Part shown: piece after piece, positions 27,191-40,863 of the stretch
Position numbering within the stretch: the stretch's first letter is position 1
How the letters are laid out: each line of letters opens with the position of its first letter
Notes under the pieces: model-generated
What the model saw: the letters and a program-made list of their open reading frames with translations, nothing else
What the model was told of the DNA's origin: nothing
Database searches by the model: none
From: Tyto alba
Taxonomy: Eukaryota; Chordata; Aves; Strigiformes; Tytonidae
Assembly (NCBI RefSeq): GCF_018691265.1
Contig: NW_024881321.1
Location: 22,542,198-22,606,197 of the forward strand
Reading direction: 5' to 3'
Length of the DNA: 64,000 nucleotides
Made by a program: the position numbers and the translations under genes

Positions 27191-29019
27191 GCTTCCCATG
27201 GAGTTTGACTGGTTAAAATTCACAGATAATGCAATATGTTTATTCAACCTTAGGTGAAGCAAATCAGTGCAAGTAATTATTTTCAGTTTATTCCAGAACA
27301 TGAAGATATCACTACTTCTTCCTAGTCAGTTTTTTGATGGTAACCCTTTAGAGAAAAAAAAAAAAAAAAAAAAATCAGCATCTTAACCTCTATTGGTACT
27401 GCAGATACAACACTTACAGAATACTGAGTCTAGATTTTTCTTTTCTTGATTGCTTTTTCAACAGATTTCTAACAAACTGCTATCTGTGAAATTATTGTTC
27501 CTCTGATGGAATCTAGCCTGTATGTGTTCCATGTGACGGTAGTCTGCATCTGGATGAGAACAAAAGGGAAATTTAGCTACCAAAACATAGGTTATATTAT
27601 TAAGATAATATTATTTACATATTTTAATTATGGGATGAACACAAATCATTAAGAGAAAGCAGTCAGACAGTCTTCTGCTGTGCTAGATTTATATTTCATT
27701 GGAAGGAATGTCAGTATGAATGATTTGGTTTTGTGTGTGTGTGCTTTTTTGGATAGATCATCTGTTCCTTGGTTTCCATGACATTTTCTCAGTTTTGGTG
27801 GCTTCATGCTGGATACCTGGTCTTTCTCTGGTGTTGCCTGGTTGTATGGGAGTATTCCTTATGCTGTATCTTGTGTAATCCTCCTGCCTCATACAGAGAA
27901 CAGATAAGAATAGGGTTTTCAGTAGCAAATGAGAAATATGTTTAAGTATTGCCAGATCACAAGCAGAATTTGGGGAAGATTCAGGTGTCTTGCAAGTGAT
28001 ATGAGAGGGATCTAAGACTTTCTGGACAGAAATGAGCATGTAATAGACTTTTGTAATTAACAGGATATGGTAATGGTATGAAACCATCTAATATGATATC
28101 CAAACAGAACAGATAGTAAGCACTGCTTGTATGCCAGTGCTCAGCATGGGTTCTTCCATTTTGCTAAAGTAGAATTTCTAATTAAATCCTAATGTAGATG
28201 AGATAGTTCATTTCCTGGTAGTCATTAAATTATAAAACAAGGAAAAAGGTAGTAGAGGTAGACAGTGAAGGTATTAAATTAAGAGGTGAAAAGCAATAGA
28301 GAGTAATAGATATGGAAATAAGAGGTGTTGAGAGAAGAAGACTTAGGTAGGAAAAAGAGAAATAAGGAAATTGTTAGGCTATTTATTTAAAGTCTAATAC
28401 CATGAACATAAGGGACCCTGGCAAAGATGAGAATAATGACTGATGGAGGAAGCTAGTAAGCCATTCAGTGAACACGGAGCACACAGAGTTGTCTGCTCCT
28501 TAGGTCCACCAAGAAATAGTAATTAGTGCAGTGGTAATCTTCAGTAAGAAACAGGGCAACTTACACCAGGAGGCCCTGCAAACAAAGGAGAACAGCCTAT
28601 GGTCTTTATTACAGAATGAAGCATAGAGGATTTGGGAATGGACCAGAATTTATTATGGTGTGACCATACGGATTATAGAAATGTACAAAACTCATTATTG
28701 GATGCCACAAAGAACATTGGGGGATTGTGCAAGATGTATTATTGAATGTCTAGATTAGGAGTCAAAGACAGGGAAAGATACAGATCAAATACGTTTGGGG
28801 AAGATCAAGTATGAGGACATAGAGTATAGGGCAAGTATAGAGGAAAAAAGGTGTAGAGAGTGTTGGTCATGTACAAATAGGTCGCTAGTTCATAAACTTG
28901 TGCGGACATTCCCTGCACCTGATCAGCACAGTCTCTCTTATCTTCTTAGTAAACTCAATTTCTAATTCTTTCTGTGGGTAAGAGACTCTCTATTTCATAT
29001 ACATAGATGTGTATGGGGG
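27191..29019. other. Intergenic DNA, no gene seen
   Basis: An A-run lies at about 27353-27374. From about 28200 the text becomes purine-rich and less A/T-biased, running into the degenerate repeat block that follows; this may be a decayed retroviral relic but I cannot name it. Confidence 0.4.
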
Positions 29020-29640
29020 CTTGACTGCCAGCCACTGGACCAGGGGTCAGAGGCCCCATGTGTCAATGTTGCCAGCAACTGGAGATGTCATAGGCATTGT
29101 GTGGGTACATGTGCTGATATGTGATCACTAAAAAATATTAAGCCAGAATAACTCATGAGTAGGATAAGCATCTTAGGAGTAAAATACTGAAGTGACCATA
29201 AGCCTGGGGCAGATACTAGAGACAGCAGAGAATCTGTGAGTTGGCTGATGGAGGCACCAGAACGTCCAAGCCAACAACCATGGGGACCAGGGTTGGCTAC
29301 TGGTCAGATCACAAGTCTGGATCAGCTGTCAGAGATACTCATTTACATGTTTGTTTGTCTCTGCACAAGGCAGCAGAGAGACTAGGGAATCCAGCAGCTG
29401 GGTAGTCTGGATAAGCTAAGTGTCTGAGGGCAGTTACTAGAAAGACCTGTAGCACGTGTGCATGCACATGAACGTGTGTGTTGGTGTGTGAAAGTGGGTG
29501 TGAAAACCATAGATCAGAAAGCAGCTGTGAGACTGGGGTCTTGGGGACTTGTATATCCAGGTGCCTGTAACTGGGCAGACTGGGATACAGGAGCAACTAC
29601 TGGGCAGAGCAAGTGTCTGAGCCCAGATGCTGGAGGGTTC
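29020..29640. repeat. Degenerate minisatellite-like block
   Basis: A motif close to 'ccagctactggnnaga' recurs at irregular distances: ccagccactgg (about 29029), ccagcaactgg (29071), cagatactaga (29211), ggctactggtcaga (29294), cagttactaga (29431), caactactgggcaga (29594) and cagatgctgg (29621), several followed by 'aagtctg' or 'aagtgtctgag'. The block also holds a TG/CA-rich stretch at 29455-29500. It reads like an old tandem array or part of an unknown interspersed element. The 139-codon frame from 29458 lies here and looks incidental. Confidence 0.45.
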
Positions 29641-30718
29641 ATTATTATATGCATTATATATATGTATATATACTTTCCACTAATGATCTTTTGTCTTGAT
29701 CAGAAAGGGGAAAAGGATAAGGTCTCTGGTGCTGTCTGTGTCCATGCGAGTGCTGAATATTTTCTGTCTGTGTTGATCCATGTGGCTGTCTGTGCATATA
29801 TGTATACATGTGGTATGTACATGGTTTTGCCTGCCTGTCAGCAATACATGCTCAGCCTCTCTGCTGGTTGTACCTAGGGACAGGGAACTGTGGCTATCTA
29901 ACCTCTATCAGACAACTGAATTTGGCAACGGCTTACAGAAATTAGGTTAAAGCGTTAAAAATCGAGAATTATAGGGAGGGAAGAGAATTTGAAATAGAAA
30001 ACTGGGAAGAAAAAGAAGGCAGAGAACAGGGTCCATAAGGAGCAAGAGGGAGACAAGGTGAAAGAGATAAACTGCTATTGGAAGCAGGAAACAGGGTAGT
30101 CTGAGAAACAATAACACTGTTGCTGAACAGTGCTAGAGATGAAAAGATGTGTAAACCTATAGATGCTTTAGCCCCAAGAGGACAAGATACAGGAGCTCCC
30201 ATGTAACATGAGTAAATGAGAATTTACTTTAACTTAAAGGAAGTCTTACTAGTGTTCAGCTACATTAAAGATCTAGTAATATCCAAAACTCTTTTGATAT
30301 ATAGTAGCTGAAAGCTTGGCGAATAGCTTGGTAGTAAAGACTGTCCATAGTTTAAGGCTTAAGAGCTGTCTTTGTAGCTGATAGCTAAGTTTAAAACTTT
30401 CTTTTTATACTTTGCTCAGAATACCAGAGTAAGAGAAGACTTCTGCAGGGACAGATGTTTTAAATGGAAATGTAAGATGCTGAAATTCTTCCATATTACA
30501 GTTACTATTTTAGTATCACTAATAATGTCCATTATTTGTAGACCATTACAGGAAACCTGTTTTGATAAAAATCTATTTAAAATGCATATTTACAAATAAA
30601 TAAATAACACACCAAATCTATCTTTATAAAAACTTGATTTATTACAGAGTATCATTCACCTTTATTTTTTTTTTTTGCTTAAAATTTTCTGTTTCAGCAC
30701 CAAAACATAACATTGACA
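29641..30718. other. Intergenic DNA, no gene seen
   Basis: TATATG-type simple repeat at about 29645-29672, then unremarkable sequence. Confidence 0.45.
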
Positions 30719-31265
30719 TGTGGAATAATGACTTTACAACCAGTAAGGTTATAAAGAAGGTATGTTTATTCAGCGCTTGGTGCACAGGGGATCTCTCCTC
30801 CACAAGCGTGCACATCCATATGACCCAGGGCTAGTCCCTTTATGCCAAAAACGATACATACTCATAGACTTTCCAAGAAATCATTTCCATATGCCCTGCC
30901 TTCGTCTCTTCTCTTTACACCTGCGCAGTTCTTCCTGGTGGTTGTGGGCCGGGGTCCCAAGGATGAAGTAAGGCTCCCTCCTCTTTATTAATTTTTCAAC
31001 TTTATCTCTGGCGCATGCTCTCCTAGCCCCTGGCACCAGATTTCCCCAGCTACAACTTTGTCGCCAGCCCTCTGAGACCCTGGTGCCTGTCCAACCCACA
31101 GAAACAGCCCTCTCCTAGCAACTCACATGTTATCAGATGAATGGCATATCTTAAAAAACAAAGGGCATGTCTTAACAAAGGGCATGTTTTAACAAACAAT
31201 CTTATCAAACAAACGGCATGTCAAACGCCATGTCTCAAACCCCAGGTGCTAGTTCCTCTCCATCA
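30719..31265 (-). mobile_element. Probable ERV LTR (solo or fragment)
   Basis: A GC-richer island with the layout of a minus-strand LTR: starting at TG (30719), a short U5-like stretch, then TTTATT (AATAAA on the minus strand, 30765-30770), then 'cagcgcttggtgcacagggg' and a pyrimidine-rich body. Toward 31150-31240 it has repeated 'gggcatgt'/'aacaaa' phrases. I could not find a convincing CA end with a target duplication, so the right boundary is approximate. Confidence 0.5.
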
Positions 31266-31397
31266 ACATGATATCATATGTAAATGCATCTGTGTGCATA
31301 TGTCTTTGACCAAGGAAGAAGATAGTAAATAACAAGAATGTATTAGAAATATGGAACGTGAGCATAACGTAAATGATATGGAATAAGGGGTGGATAC

Positions 31398-31888
31398 TGT
31401 CCTGGTTGGGGCTGGACTAGAGCTCCTGTTGGTTTGGCAGTGGGAGGAGTGCTGCAGCACACTGACACCCCAGGGGCTCCCCAGGTTCTAGTGCCCTCAC
31501 CTGTGTGCGGGGGCGGGGGGAGCACAGCTGGAGGGCTGGGCCCGGATTGGCTGATATCCCATGTCATGTGACATTGTGCTCACTATATAAAGGCAGAAGT
31601 GGGCCAGGAGGGGCTCTCACTTCTGGGAGTGTTGCTGTGGTGCCTTTGTGTTTGGGATTGCTGGCTGGGAGCAGGTGGGTGTTGGTCAGTGGGTGGTGAG
31701 CAGCTGCATTGTACATTACCTGCTGATACTGCTGTCAGCGTATTGTTCTGTTACTGTTATTAAACTGTTTTTATCTCAACCCGCGAGTCTCCCTTTGCCC
31801 CTCCGATTCCCTCCCCATTCCCAAGTGGGGGGAGGGTGGGTGAGCAGCTGTGTGGTCTTTAGCTGCTGAGTAGGCTCAAATGACAACA
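31398..31888 (+). mobile_element. Solo LTR, plus strand (same superfamily as 54.7 kb LTR)
   Basis: The 491-bp block begins TGTCCTGGTTGGGGCTG and ends ...CTCAAATGACAACA, aligning at both ends with the better preserved LTR at 54701-55300 read on its own strand. It has a clear TATA box (TATATAAAGG, 31584-31593), an ATTAAA poly(A) variant (31759-31764), and the shared tail 'gagtctccctttgcccctcc' plus a C-rich/G-rich end. Flanking pentamers (gatac, gtaaa) do not match, so the duplication is mutated or the ends are slightly off. The small frames inside have no viral content. Confidence 0.75.
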
Positions 31889-32385
31889 GTAAAGATTAAA
31901 ATTTTCCATAGCATAATTCTGGAAATATGGTCATTTCACCTATTTCCTGGAAACAAAATAAAGCAACCTTTTTCACCTACCTGATTTCCCAGCATAGCAT
32001 CAATAAGATGTGGAATTAATGTGTCGTATGTTTAAAGGATATTAGATATGTTTAGACTAGTCCGTAAAGAGACAAAATTTTGGAAGTGGTCATTATAAAG
32101 TGACCTAATTTTCAGTACAGTGACAAATGCACATGTTAGCAGTGGAAATATACTCTAAGTTACAAACTATGGAGAAACAAATTAATATATACATTATAAA
32201 CAATGATCTGACTATTAAACAGCAGTGCTTGTAAAGTTAACTTAAATCCTAGTATCTCTGAGAAAAAAATATTTAATTAGGAAAACAAGACTGGATAGAG
32301 CAAAAATATGGTAGGTTTTGTGTTGTGTACTCAATGCAGTCTCCTAACCCAACACTATTGTCTCTTGTGAATGAATAAAAAGTTA

Positions 32386-32460
32386 AAAAAAAAAAACAAA
32401 CAAACAAACAAACAAAACAAACAAACAAAAAACAGGAAAAAACAACCAACCAACCAAAAA
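32386..32460. repeat. (CAAA)n / poly-A tract
   Basis: A ten-base A-run followed by caaac units and ending in accaaccaacc text. The 93-codon minus-strand frame with a run of Phe, Cys and Val codons is produced by this repeat. Confidence 0.85.
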
Positions 32461-35400
32461 ACCCCGCTTTGTCTCCAATTGCATATATACAAGAACTCTC
32501 ACTGACATAAAATTGTATAAACCTTATTGTCCTGTTTTTGTTTTGCACAGGCAATTAGAACATCTTTACATAAACACTATTTATAAATTTTCTGTCCTAT
32601 ACTATTATGAAACCCTGTTGCTTTTGAGCACAGATCTGCAAACTCCTAATTACAGACAACAAATATTTTACTAGGGTAGCTCTTACGTCTTTCTACCCTG
32701 CATTCTTATAAGTGCTTCCCTAATTAAGTGAAAAAGGCCCTTCTCAACCTCAGAATGCCTGCTGTTAACTTATGTTTTCATTTTGCTTGCTTTACTGAAT
32801 TCACATCATTCTTGATGTGGGTGCTGACACATATTATCCAGCTCACTCACACAACTTCCCTCTTCTCTATGAAGATACAGAGTAAATGGCTACCATATTC
32901 TGATTAGCTGAAATGAAGGGTGATAAAAAAGTGTCTTATTGTAATATTTTTTACTCTTTTCCCCTGTGTTAGTAATAATGAAACATGTGCATGCTGTCTC
33001 TGAAATTCAAGCTCTAGGGAACAGCATTTTACTCTAGGAATAGTTTCCTGTTCTTCGTTATCAGAGTAATTTAGAGCAGAATTTGGAGAGACTGTATCTA
33101 TCTAGTCCTTTAGCATTTTTTTTTTTTTTTCTATATGTTACATCTCCCTTAGCTCTGAGCAAGGTCTTTGAGAAGGGAAATACTTCCATTATAGCAGGTC
33201 ATAGTGGACAGTGAGTTATTCACTGAACAAAATTGACGCCCGGAAATAGTTAAACTTCACTAAATATATTATGCTTTTATTTTTATGCATTAGGCTGGAA
33301 TTTAGATTCAAGTCTCTCTATCAGAAATACCAAGATTCTCAGGCTAACTCATAATGAAATACTCTGTTCCAGAAGTATCTGAGAAAGAAAAATAAACAAA
33401 CAAACAAAAAAAAAAAAAAAAAACCAAAAAAACAAAACATTAGACTGAATATTAAATTCTTCTTACTCTAAGAAAGTTTATTGAACTGTAATTGTACTAC
33501 TTATAAACTTCACATGAAAAGCAGGTTATTGACATTAAATCATCTTTCTTGACCATTAAATACAGAAGCTTTTTGCTATTTCAGTTGTTATTATAGGAGC
33601 TTTTCAGATCTTTTGAGTTCCAACATCAAGAAAAAAAAAAAGGACTAAATCATAGTTAAAAATGATACTGAGGCTGAGAGACAAGGGTCTTTGTTGGTTG
33701 AATATTTCACGTGGCATAATGTCATAATGTCATTATGCATTAGTTTCACAATGTTGTGACCTACATGATCTGAACCATACTACAGTCTTTATTTATTTAT
33801 TTCTAAAAAAAAAAAAAAATCAGCTAAAAATGTGTGCTATAAAGGGACTGGAAGAATGAATATTGGACTTTTTAATGAGTTACTTCACTTATTTTTGTCC
33901 TTAAAACTTCATGTTTATTAGTGGGAAAGTCATATTTTTCACAGTGCAACTAGTTGTCTTTGAGCTTTAGAATATTTTGGTGATCAGCTAAATAAGGAAG
34001 GCATAAGGGAAAGATTTAAAATTTTAAGATTATTATAATTTCTTATCTTAATAAAGCAATAAAACCCATATGCTGTACATACATACATATGTATATACAC
34101 ACATCTTGTTTCTCTGTTTCTCTTTGTGTGTGTATATATTTCAGTATTAAAGTTTTCAGATTCTGTTTCACATAAGTATTGCACAATGTTGAAAACTATT
34201 GGTTATGCACAATTCATTATTACTCTGAATAGTAAATATGTGCATCCACTGTCTATGTTTGAGCCTTGTTTTTTGCTGTAAAAATATACTGCAATGTTGA
34301 TTCAAAAATGGTTTAATTCCTAACTATTACCTTATTGTAATTTTCCTTCTTTTAAAATTTCATTTACTTCATCATTTTCAGGAGTAACATGAGAATAGGA
34401 AGCTTATCATTATCAAGTCTTCTTTTTATACGTTTAGAAATTATATCTGGATATTAATGCTCATTATATATTATTAAGCATGGCTAATCCTGAAAAATTA
34501 ATTCATTCAGCATTAACTTTTGGCCTGACCAAAAGCTTTGAGTAAAAAAAAATAACTTGTATTGACTTCGAACCATCTTGAGATTTAAAATCCTTATAAT
34601 ACATGGTTATTTTTATGATATTTCTTAATCAGTAAACTTCATTTACAGGCCCCGGAAATAGACAGACTGCTACCTATGGGGATATTCTTTCCAAAGCTTA
34701 ATTGTTTAAATTAAGTAATAATAGCATGTACTTTTTAAAAAACTGCCCACAACTTGCTGTGACAGTGTTTCTGGCGTAGAGCCTGTAAAACTCAAACATG
34801 AAGTACATAATAGTTTTTTTTTCATGGTAATATGCATATCCATCTGTTATTATGGCATTTTGCCTGTTCAGAAGATACAAGACCACTATTTACAGGACAT
34901 TAGCCCTATCCAAATAGGACAGCCTGAATATATTTCAACAATCAGCTTCTCTGCTAAATGATTCTCCTGTTTGCAAATACTGCCAGCCTAAAACTACATG
35001 CTTCATTAGATGGGCAAATATCTGTACTTTTCAGCCTACACTTACAGCCTATTTTTATACATTATGTCACTATTTCCTCTTTTTTTATTATTATTTTTTT
35101 TTTAATTTATTTTTTAAAACTAATTCAGTGGTTTGATTTCTTGTAAAAGTGAAGTAGAGGGCTTATGGATTCTTAATGGATACAAATATAATGTACCTGA
35201 GCAGTCTCTTAATGCTTTTAGTCTGTAAAAAAAAAAAGAAAAGAAAAAAAAAAAATTAGGAGATAAATCTCTCTTAAAATCATTAACTTTTATGCTCTTT
35301 TAAATGTCTCTTTTTTCCATTTTTAATGCCGTATTTTCTAAATTTCCCACACATCATTGTCAATCTTATTTTTTCTTTGGGAAAATAAATATAGTATACT

Positions 35401-37140
35401 AAACTTCAACCTTTCTGTTACATTATTTATTTTGGAATATTTTATGAAGTGTTTTGATTACATCATCAAGATTTTAAACCTTCTGCTGATGCAAACTATG
35501 CATGTCTTTTGTTGTTTAATGGTATGGTGTCTCTTTGTATCATAAAACTATAAAAATTTCTACAGGACTACTTGAGCAAAAAGCTGCTATGTCAGGTCAG
35601 CAGCAAAGTCAATATTACTTGGCAGCTGAACATCCCATCAGACCATTATAAAAATTTCAATGAAAAATTGTTAAAACCCAGAATTAAAAAGATTAATTCT
35701 ATTTCTCTGAGCCAAACAGTATCAAATGAGCTATCAGTTAGTCACTGTGATACAAGTATTGTAATAGAGAGGAGTAAATAGGGCCATCATCTGTTTTTTT
35801 GCTGAGCATTAGAGCCAATGAAGTGTAGGGTAGGGCTATTACTTTATGGAATAACTGACAACTGCCTGTACACATAGTTGTTTCTGAGGTATTACAGATT
35901 AATAATAAAAGCTCTTCCAGTATTAGGAATGTCATGCTCTTCAAAGATCACAAGATCTCTTGTAAGTTTTGTGCATATCAGTAATGTAAACTTAAATACC
36001 ATGTCAGAGACTCTGGGTGGGGTTTTGGACCCGAAGCACAAGAACAACTTCATAAAACATAGTCACCTACTTGCCAGCACTCCACAAAAATAGTGAAGGC
36101 TCATACAACCTGTCATAGACTGTGTACATAACTGGTTGATCTCATCTTGTTTTCAGTAAACTTCTGTATTCAGTACTGAATCTCAGATTTATGTGGAAAA
36201 AATAAATTGTATTTAAAAATGCAATTTTTTTTCTTTGTCAGTGCAAGGTATCTAATTTGACATCATAAAGTAAAACATAATGATTCAATGAGAAAATAAT
36301 AATGATTGGAGGTTTGGGACCTGTTATATTGTAGGTCTACATGTACCTATATTGCAATGTCTTTTATAAATATATGAGTTTCGAACCAATTCTGTCAGAA
36401 GTCCAAAAGTCACTCAGCTTTGAAGAACAGAACATTCATTTGCACCAGATTTCAGCAGGAACTCATTATTTTAACACATGTGCACAGAATAAACAAATGG
36501 TTTTACAAGCCAAAAGAGGAAGATGAAAAAATCCACAGCCATCAGGAAATTTGTTTTATATTAAAAGGCAAGACCTATTTAAAGTTAATATATGATTAAT
36601 GCCAACAATTTGTAAGCCACTCAGAAGCTATAATGTGACCTAAATTATAAAAATAATTTAATTGTCTTTAAATTTCATGTCTCTGAAGACTATAAAGATT
36701 AGGGATATATGCTTTTCAGACGTAGATATAAGGTGATGGTTTTGTAAGTAGCAAATAAATATTGCTTAGAAAAATTTCTGTTGCCAGAAAAAGTACTATG
36801 TATTTACTAAGTCTTTTCAATAAGGTTAACATAAGATGAACAAAGAGAAAACAGAATCCGTACAGGTGTGTTGTCATATTTATATTGTACGTTGTCTGAA
36901 AAAGTCTTATGAAATTCTTATCATTACTTGAATTACAACAGCATCAACAGTTTAGATTATATTTTCCATATTTTGATTCTTGTATTTCTTCTCCTTTTTG
37001 AGTTGAAGCAAAACTGTATTATTTGCATGACTCTGGATGTACATACCTTTTAACTGTTACAGGTATTTTTCCTAGTCATCCTGGCTGTTAAAGTTGAATT
37101 TTTATCTTCTTTCACTTATTCTTACTGACTGTGGTTTTAT

Positions 37141-37275
37141 TGTTGGGGTTTTTGTTTGGTTTGTTGATTTTTTTTGATTTTTTTTTTTGTTTGTTGTTTT
37201 TTTTTTGGGGGGGGGCTTGCATTTGTTTTGGTTCTTTTTTTTTTTTTTTTTTTTTACATTTCTTTTTTTTTTTTG
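37141..37275. repeat. T-rich low-complexity tract
   Basis: Interrupted T-runs with a G-run (37207-37215) and ttgtttg units. Confidence 0.8.
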
Positions 37276-39309
37276 CATTTCCAGCTTAAAAAATCAATGT
37301 AAATTGGTTTATTCAAAATTGTACACTGATTCTTGATAGATTCTTTTGTAGTAATTTAGAATAGCATTTGCTGTGGTAGTTCATGAACAAGTAGATGTTT
37401 CAGAAGTTTCTAGCACTGTTAAAAAAAAAAAAAATCAATAAACAGAGAAAAACTTTTGTAGACCAAGAGTAAAAAAAAACCATTTATAATGAAAAATAAA
37501 TTAGAAAGAAAAAAAGACATAAAATAAACCCCATAATGTACCTGTGATTTTCTTATGCTAGGTAATTAAAACAAGGGTGCAACATCATCTGTATTACAAA
37601 GAACGTGCCAGACCTCCCAGTTTCTTTGTCCTGGAAGGAAACATGCCTTCTAGGCAGTCATTTAAGAGTCAAGAGGGCTAGTGTTTTGCTGAGACTAGGG
37701 ATTGTCTGGGCATGTGCTGTGGCCTCTAGTCACAGATGGTCTGCAGATTTCTGCCTCAATGCAACTGGCAGCAAACTTTTAATTCTAGTTGATTAAGTAA
37801 AAATATCTTTGATTAAGCAAGTTTAAATAAATCTTTATGAACAGACATTTTAGAGGAATGAATAGATGAATACTTAATAAAACCATGTGTATGTAGGGGG
37901 ATATGTATGTGCATGTATCAAAGCTTGAATTGCAACTCTGGTACTAATCAATGAAAAAGAATATTAGGAGATTTTTTTCTTATTTACTGCTGGATTAATT
38001 TTCTCATTAATGACATGTAGTGTTTAGGTAATTAGTGTTAGGGTTTGAGCAGTTGTCCAGATATGTGGTTAATAACACTGTCTAAATGTGATAACTGTTT
38101 TAGTTAGAAAACTGAAACTCTGGAGAAAATAAGTTTGTTTTCAGCTACCCCTAAATTAAAATGAAATTACAGTTCAAAACTTATCTTTATGTTGTTATGT
38201 CATCAATTAAAAACTGCAACCAAAGGAGGTGATGCTATCCAAATCAGCACATCAGCATTTGACTCTCAGAATCTATTCCTTGTCTGAGGAGTCAGCAGTT
38301 TGGAAAGCACTCCTAGTTATTAAACAACACAGTTAATATTTCCTTGGGTAAAACGTAGTTCCAGATTTCTGAACTTAGATATGCAAATATAGCTGGCTAA
38401 ATATGGGGGGAGGGGAAAGGGTCAGGCACTGAGTGTGCATACATATATATATATAAAACCTCCTTAAGGATATTGGAGGTCTCTAAAACTGTCATTTGCA
38501 AAGACATCTAGTAACATTTAGGATACACTGGTGAATTTGAGACATAAGTATATGCTAGCATATACCCATGACAGCTGAGGGAGTTTCAAATGACCCTTAC
38601 TAGAAACTTAAATACATGGAAGCTGAATTGAGACCCTCCTCAATGTATCGGCAGACTACAGAGAGATTATTCAGATTAATCAATTGGCTACATATAGACT
38701 GCTGTTATCATTCTAGATGCCCTAGGATATTTGTCATGGTGTTCAGCTGCTACTCTAAAAAGCTCATGGCTCTCCCATAAATCCTGTTATATCTGCAAGG
38801 CCAGGGTATTATATCAGACACCTCTGAGCATTTGTTTTTACACTTCATGACAACTTTGCACAATTGGAGTAAGCCTTAGATGTCTAGTTTGAGATAAGCT
38901 GAACCACACAGTCCGTGGTCTTCATGACTAAGGCTAAAAGTTGGTGCTGTGAGGTATTGTAATGAGCCATCAACTGTTCCTCTGAGACTCTGGTTCTCCT
39001 ACATGTCCTCTGTTGTAACTGAAAGCATATTCTCTGTCTTGGATAAACTACAGTTACCCAACTTATCAAATTTCACTGAGCACCTAATTGTGGGTAGTTG
39101 AATCCCAAAGTAAGTGTGAGTTGATTGTAAAGGAAGCTTAGGTAACTATTTCAAAGAGTGAGGCCTTGGCATTGCTTCAATTATTTATACATAGTGATTT
39201 ATTGCCATCTGAGGTGCCCTACAGTATTCAAGACGTCTGACTAGAATTGGTAGATAATGCACAGGATCTAAGAGAGACTCATGGTCTTTGGAAGAGACAC
39301 ATGGAGGCC

Positions 39310-40018
39310 GTAGAATAGGACCATGAGATAATTCCAGCTGCAAGGGACAAAAGGAGTTTAGCCTAACCTCCTGCTCAAAACAGAGCCAGTTCTGATGTCA
39401 GACCATGACAGTCAGGGCTTTTTCCAGTCAGGTCTTGAAAATCTCTCAGGATGGAGCCTGCACAGTCTCTCTGAGCAACCTGATCCACTCTGTGGCTAAC
39501 TTCATGGTGTAAATGCTCCTCCTGATATGTAGTTTGGACTTCCCTTATTTCTATTTACACTCTCTTGTCCTCCCATCACACACCTTTCTGAAGAGCTTGG
39601 CTCCATCTACTCAAAAAACATCCTCTAAGTACTCGGGGGTTCTTGCTATGTCCCTGTAGTCTTCTTTTTTCCAGGCTAAACAAACTCCATTTTCTCAGCT
39701 TATTCTCATGTGAAACATGATCCAGTTCCTTAATTTGTAGCCATTTTTTGAACTCACTCCAATATGTCCATCTCTCTTGTTCTGGGGAGCCTAAACCTGG
39801 AAAGAGCACTCCAGATGTAGCCTCACCAGGGGTGAGGAGTGAGGGAGAATCACGTCCTTCAACCTGATGGTAACAGTCTTCATAATGCAGTTGGCATGAT
39901 GTTGACCTTTGCTACAAGGACACATTGCTGATTCTTTTTTAACTTGTTGCCCACCAGTATGCCCAGGTACTTCTCTATAAAGCTTGTTTCGATCTAATTG
40001 GTCCCCAGTGTGGGGATC
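39310..40018 (-). mobile_element. Old CR1 LINE fragment, minus strand
   Basis: Read on the minus strand the block follows the CR1 3' region. On the plus strand it shows the 3' end first (gaccatgagataattccagc... 'tagcctaacctcctgctcaa'), then 'tctctgagcaacctgatcca', 'cttgtcctcccatcacacac', 'ccaggctaaacaaactccat', and 'gagcactccagatgtagcct' further in. It is more decayed than the other two CR1 copies, lacks a clean terminal octamer and belongs to a different, older-looking subfamily. The minus-strand 77-codon frame at 39576-39809 is a remnant without coding value. Confidence 0.85.
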
Positions 40019-40863
40019 AAGTACAATATCACATGAAAAACTTCTAAATATTTTTTTGCATAATGTTCTGCTAAATCATCATATATTTTCTTAAGAAAGT
40101 GTTTCTTACTGAAGGCTGTTTGTAGGATTCAATAACAATATTAAATTTGTGATAAATAAATTGACAAAGAAGGAAGAATGTAAAATGTGCATGGAATAGC
40201 TGTAACATTTAGCAGGTCATTACAAGAGGAAACACAGTCTTTTCCACCTATCTCACGAATATTGTAGAAATTTACTGGTGACATAAAATGCCTGCTGTCA
40301 TCTTCATAAAAGAAACAAACAGAAATTCCACTGTAGCAATAGTAGTGACACCGTAGTGATGGGCTGACTACTGTAATTAAAATTATCTGGGATTTTTTTT
40401 GTGATCCTGAGATCTGATGCAATATAGCAAGAAGTGTTTGTGAATCAAGCCCTCAGAATTAATCTAATAACACTTTCACTATGAATAAGTGAATAAAGAG
40501 ATAAAGATATTTGCAAAAGGTCTTTGTAAAATGTAGTTGGATGAGTCTGGGAAAGGCTTATTTCATTTTCTTCAGAAATTGTGCAGCTGTTTTAGCATCA
40601 ATTTTGCAGTCCCTATTCTTCCTATTGTGCCTTTTCTTCTATTGCTTCTGGCAACATTTTACAATACCTCTAATTTTAACCCTGATTCTTAAAATTAAAG
40701 AAAAACCTTTTGAGACTGATACTGTTTATTCTGTTTATTAACTTTTTTCAAAGGTCCTAAAATTTATGAAGAACAGAAATAGATTAGCTCTTAAAAAGAT
40801 AATTATTCACTGAAAAAAATTAAAGCTAGATCTTGATTTCAAAATCATTATAATTTCTAATTT

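Larger units (their letters stand above)
31889..39309. other. AT-rich intergenic DNA with simple repeats
   Basis: No gene seen. Simple-sequence tracts: A-rich (CAAA)n at 32386-32460, T-run 33117-33131, A-runs around 33400-33432, A/G-run 35228-35256, a long T-rich tract with a G-run at 37141-37275, and a short TA run near 38440. Nothing coding or structured beyond these. Confidence 0.5.

Noticed and set aside
29458..29877. 139-codon plus-strand frame
   Set aside because: Starts in a TG/CA-rich stretch and runs across the degenerate repeat and a TATA microsatellite; composition explains it.
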